Positions 6,413-7,207 of a stretch of DNA of 7,207 bases are shown piece by piece. Position numbers and translations under genes: made by a program. The stretch is taken from contig CAMLLE010000149.1 of the NCBI GenBank assembly GCA_946480555.1, positions 1 to 7,207 on the forward strand, written 5' to 3'. The DNA comes from an uncultured Verrucomicrobia subdivision 3 bacterium. GTDB lineage: Bacteria > Verrucomicrobiota > Verrucomicrobiae > Limisphaerales > CAMLLE01. The notes beneath the pieces were generated by a model. That model did not search any database, was not told where the DNA came from, and saw nothing but the letters and a program-made list of their open reading frames with translations. Within the stretch, counting starts at the first letter, position 1, and every line of letters begins with the position of its first letter.

Positions 6413-6450
6413 AGCTGCGACATTCAGTTCGGCGCGAACATGCCGCAGCT
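6413..6450. repeat. Long hairpin in the convergent gap between the MaoC and PilT-like genes
   Basis: AGCTGCG (6413-6419) pairs with CGCAGCT (6444-6450). Inside, CAT pairs with ATG, and GTTCG with CGAAC around a GCG loop. This gives about 15 base pairs with one mismatch and one 3-base bulge. It lies between two genes that point at each other, 50 bases past the MaoC stop, so it could end transcription or stabilise messages. There is no T-run after it on either strand, so it is not a classical intrinsic terminator. It could equally be a copy of a palindromic repeat. Confidence 0.55.
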
Positions 6451-6466
6451 GGCCGAGACGAGGCAG

Positions 6467-6548
6467 CCGCGCCCCATGGCCGCTTTCAGCGCGGGGTTGT
6501 CTGAGCCGGGCAATCCCACCCTGTAATGTCCAAAGCGGGGCGGAGGGT
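6467..6548. repeat. Further GC-rich dyads in the convergent gap
   Basis: Next to the long hairpin, CCGCGC (6467-6472) pairs with GCGCGG (6489-6494). ACCCT (6518-6522) pairs with AGGGT (6544-6548). Together with the first hairpin these fill most of the 208 bases between the MaoC stop (6363) and the PilT-like stop (6572). No open frame in this gap resembles a protein. A palindromic repeat array or a two-way terminator is the likeliest content; the pairing in this part is weak. Confidence 0.35.
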
Positions 6549-6571
6549 AAGACTCGCCGCCGCCAAGGAAA

Positions 6572-7207
6572 TCAGCCCAGAATGCGGCGGCCTTCGTCGA
6601 GGAAGATGCCTTTGAAGTTCATTTCGAGCGCTTGCGGGTTGCTCGCTTTGGCCAGTGCTTCCTTTTGAGAAACCTTGCCATCCTTCACCAGCTGGAAGAG
6701 CGCTTGATTGAAAGTGATCATGCCATCTTCGGTGCCGGTTTCGATTGCCGCCGCCAGCTTGTCGAGGCGGTTCTCTTCGATCAACTTCTTCACCGTGGGC
6801 GTGTTGATCAGGATTTCCAGCGCCGGAGTCATCGTTCCACTCACTGTTCCCACCATGCGCTGGCAAACCACCGCCTGGAGACAGCCGGCGAGCTGACGGC
6901 GCACTTGTTCGCGTTCCTCAGCCTTGAAGAAATCGAGAATGCGCGTGATCGACTGCGAAGCATTGGTGGTGTGCAACGTGGAAAACACCAGATGGCCCGT
7001 ATCCGCCGCGCTCATCGCCGCGGTGAAGCTGATGGAGTCGCGCATTTCGCCGATCATGATGATGTCCGGATCCTGCCGCAGCACGTGCTTGAGGGCGTGA
7101 TGGAACGAAAGCGTGTCGAGCCCAACCTCGCGCTGTTCGATCACGGACTGGTTGTCTTCGAACACGAACTCGATCGGATCTTCCAGCGTGATCACATGCT
7201 TCTTGAA
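6572..7207 (-). CDS. pilT: Type IV pilus retraction ATPase, PilT/PilU type (N-terminus beyond the window)
   Basis: The C-terminal 211 residues of a hexameric secretion-type ATPase that drives pilus retraction in twitching motility, acting at the inner membrane base of the type IV pilus. Visible motifs are the Asp box VITLEDPIEFVF at the window edge, QREVGLDTLSFHHALKHVLRQDPDIIMIGEMRD (Walker B region with the GEMRD signature), HLVFSTLHTTNA (His box) and LAGCLQAVVCQRMVG. The Walker A loop would lie upstream, outside the window. The GEMRD and LQAVV-x-QR elements favour PilT, while the TFNQALFQLVKDGKVSQKEALAKA tail resembles PilU, so the paralogue is not certain. The extreme C-terminus, FKGIFLDEGRRILG, is not one I know from proteobacterial PilT. 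The frame stays open to the last base; an apparent GTG at 7195 is internal. The gene converges on MaoC and is probably unrelated to the metabolic operon. Confidence 0.93.
   Translation of the reverse strand, partial: FKKHVITLEDPIEFVFEDNQSVIEQREVGLDTLSFHHALKHVLRQDPDIIMIGEMRDSISFTAAMSAADTGHLVFSTLHTTNASQSITRILDFFKAEEREQVRRQLAGCLQAVVCQRMVGTVSGTMTPALEILINTPTVKKLIEENRLDKLAAAIETGTEDGMITFNQALFQLVKDGKVSQKEALAKASNPQALEMNFKGIFLDEGRRILG

Noticed and set aside
1..7207. CRISPR array, tRNA, rRNA, transposase or phage genes
   Set aside because: No regularly spaced direct repeats, tRNA-like cloverleaf, rRNA stretch or mobile-element protein was seen on either strand.

Overview
This is a GC-rich bacterial window. 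Seven of its eight genes code for metabolic enzymes and the eighth for a type IV pilus motor ATPase. Its gene content and its intergenic repeats recall Verrucomicrobiota of the Pedosphaera/Limisphaerales kind (three-fold ATCCGTG units, and the GCAGGCG...CGCCTGC hairpin class). That placement rests on memory of such genomes, not on a marker gene, so it is tentative.

Layout: positions 1-5588 hold six minus-strand genes, read from right to left. They are an NAD-dependent epimerase/dehydratase (4638-5588), a short cobalamin-independent methionine-synthase-like protein (3649-4635), a repeat-filled gap (3519-3648), a class III CoA-transferase (2376-3518), a TIM-barrel amidohydrolase (1480-2379), a Gfo/Idh/MocA oxidoreductase (401-1483) and a fumarylacetoacetate hydrolase (FAH)-family enzyme that runs off the left edge (1-404). 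The last four are joined by three successive 4-base stop/start overlaps, and the epimerase and MetE-like genes lie 2 bases apart, so the set looks like one operon or two abutting ones. A 334-base gap (5589-5922) carrying a short repeat element separates this set from a divergent plus-strand MaoC-type hydratase (5923-6363). A 208-base convergent gap with strong hairpins follows. The window ends inside a minus-strand PilT/PilU-type ATPase (6572-7207), which is probably unrelated to the metabolic genes.

Working together (inference): lactonase-like amidohydrolase, Gfo/Idh dehydrogenase, SDR-type epimerase/dehydrogenase and FAH-type diketo-acid hydrolase recall the oxidative, non-phosphorylated routes for deoxy sugars such as L-fucose or L-rhamnose. 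The CoA-transferase and MaoC hydratase suggest that a product acid is also handled as a CoA thioester. The substrate cannot be read from the sequence, and the combination with a short MetE-like protein matches no pathway I can name. Non-coding points of interest are three different repeat regions and an unusual in-frame hairpin-bearing insertion in the amidohydrolase gene.
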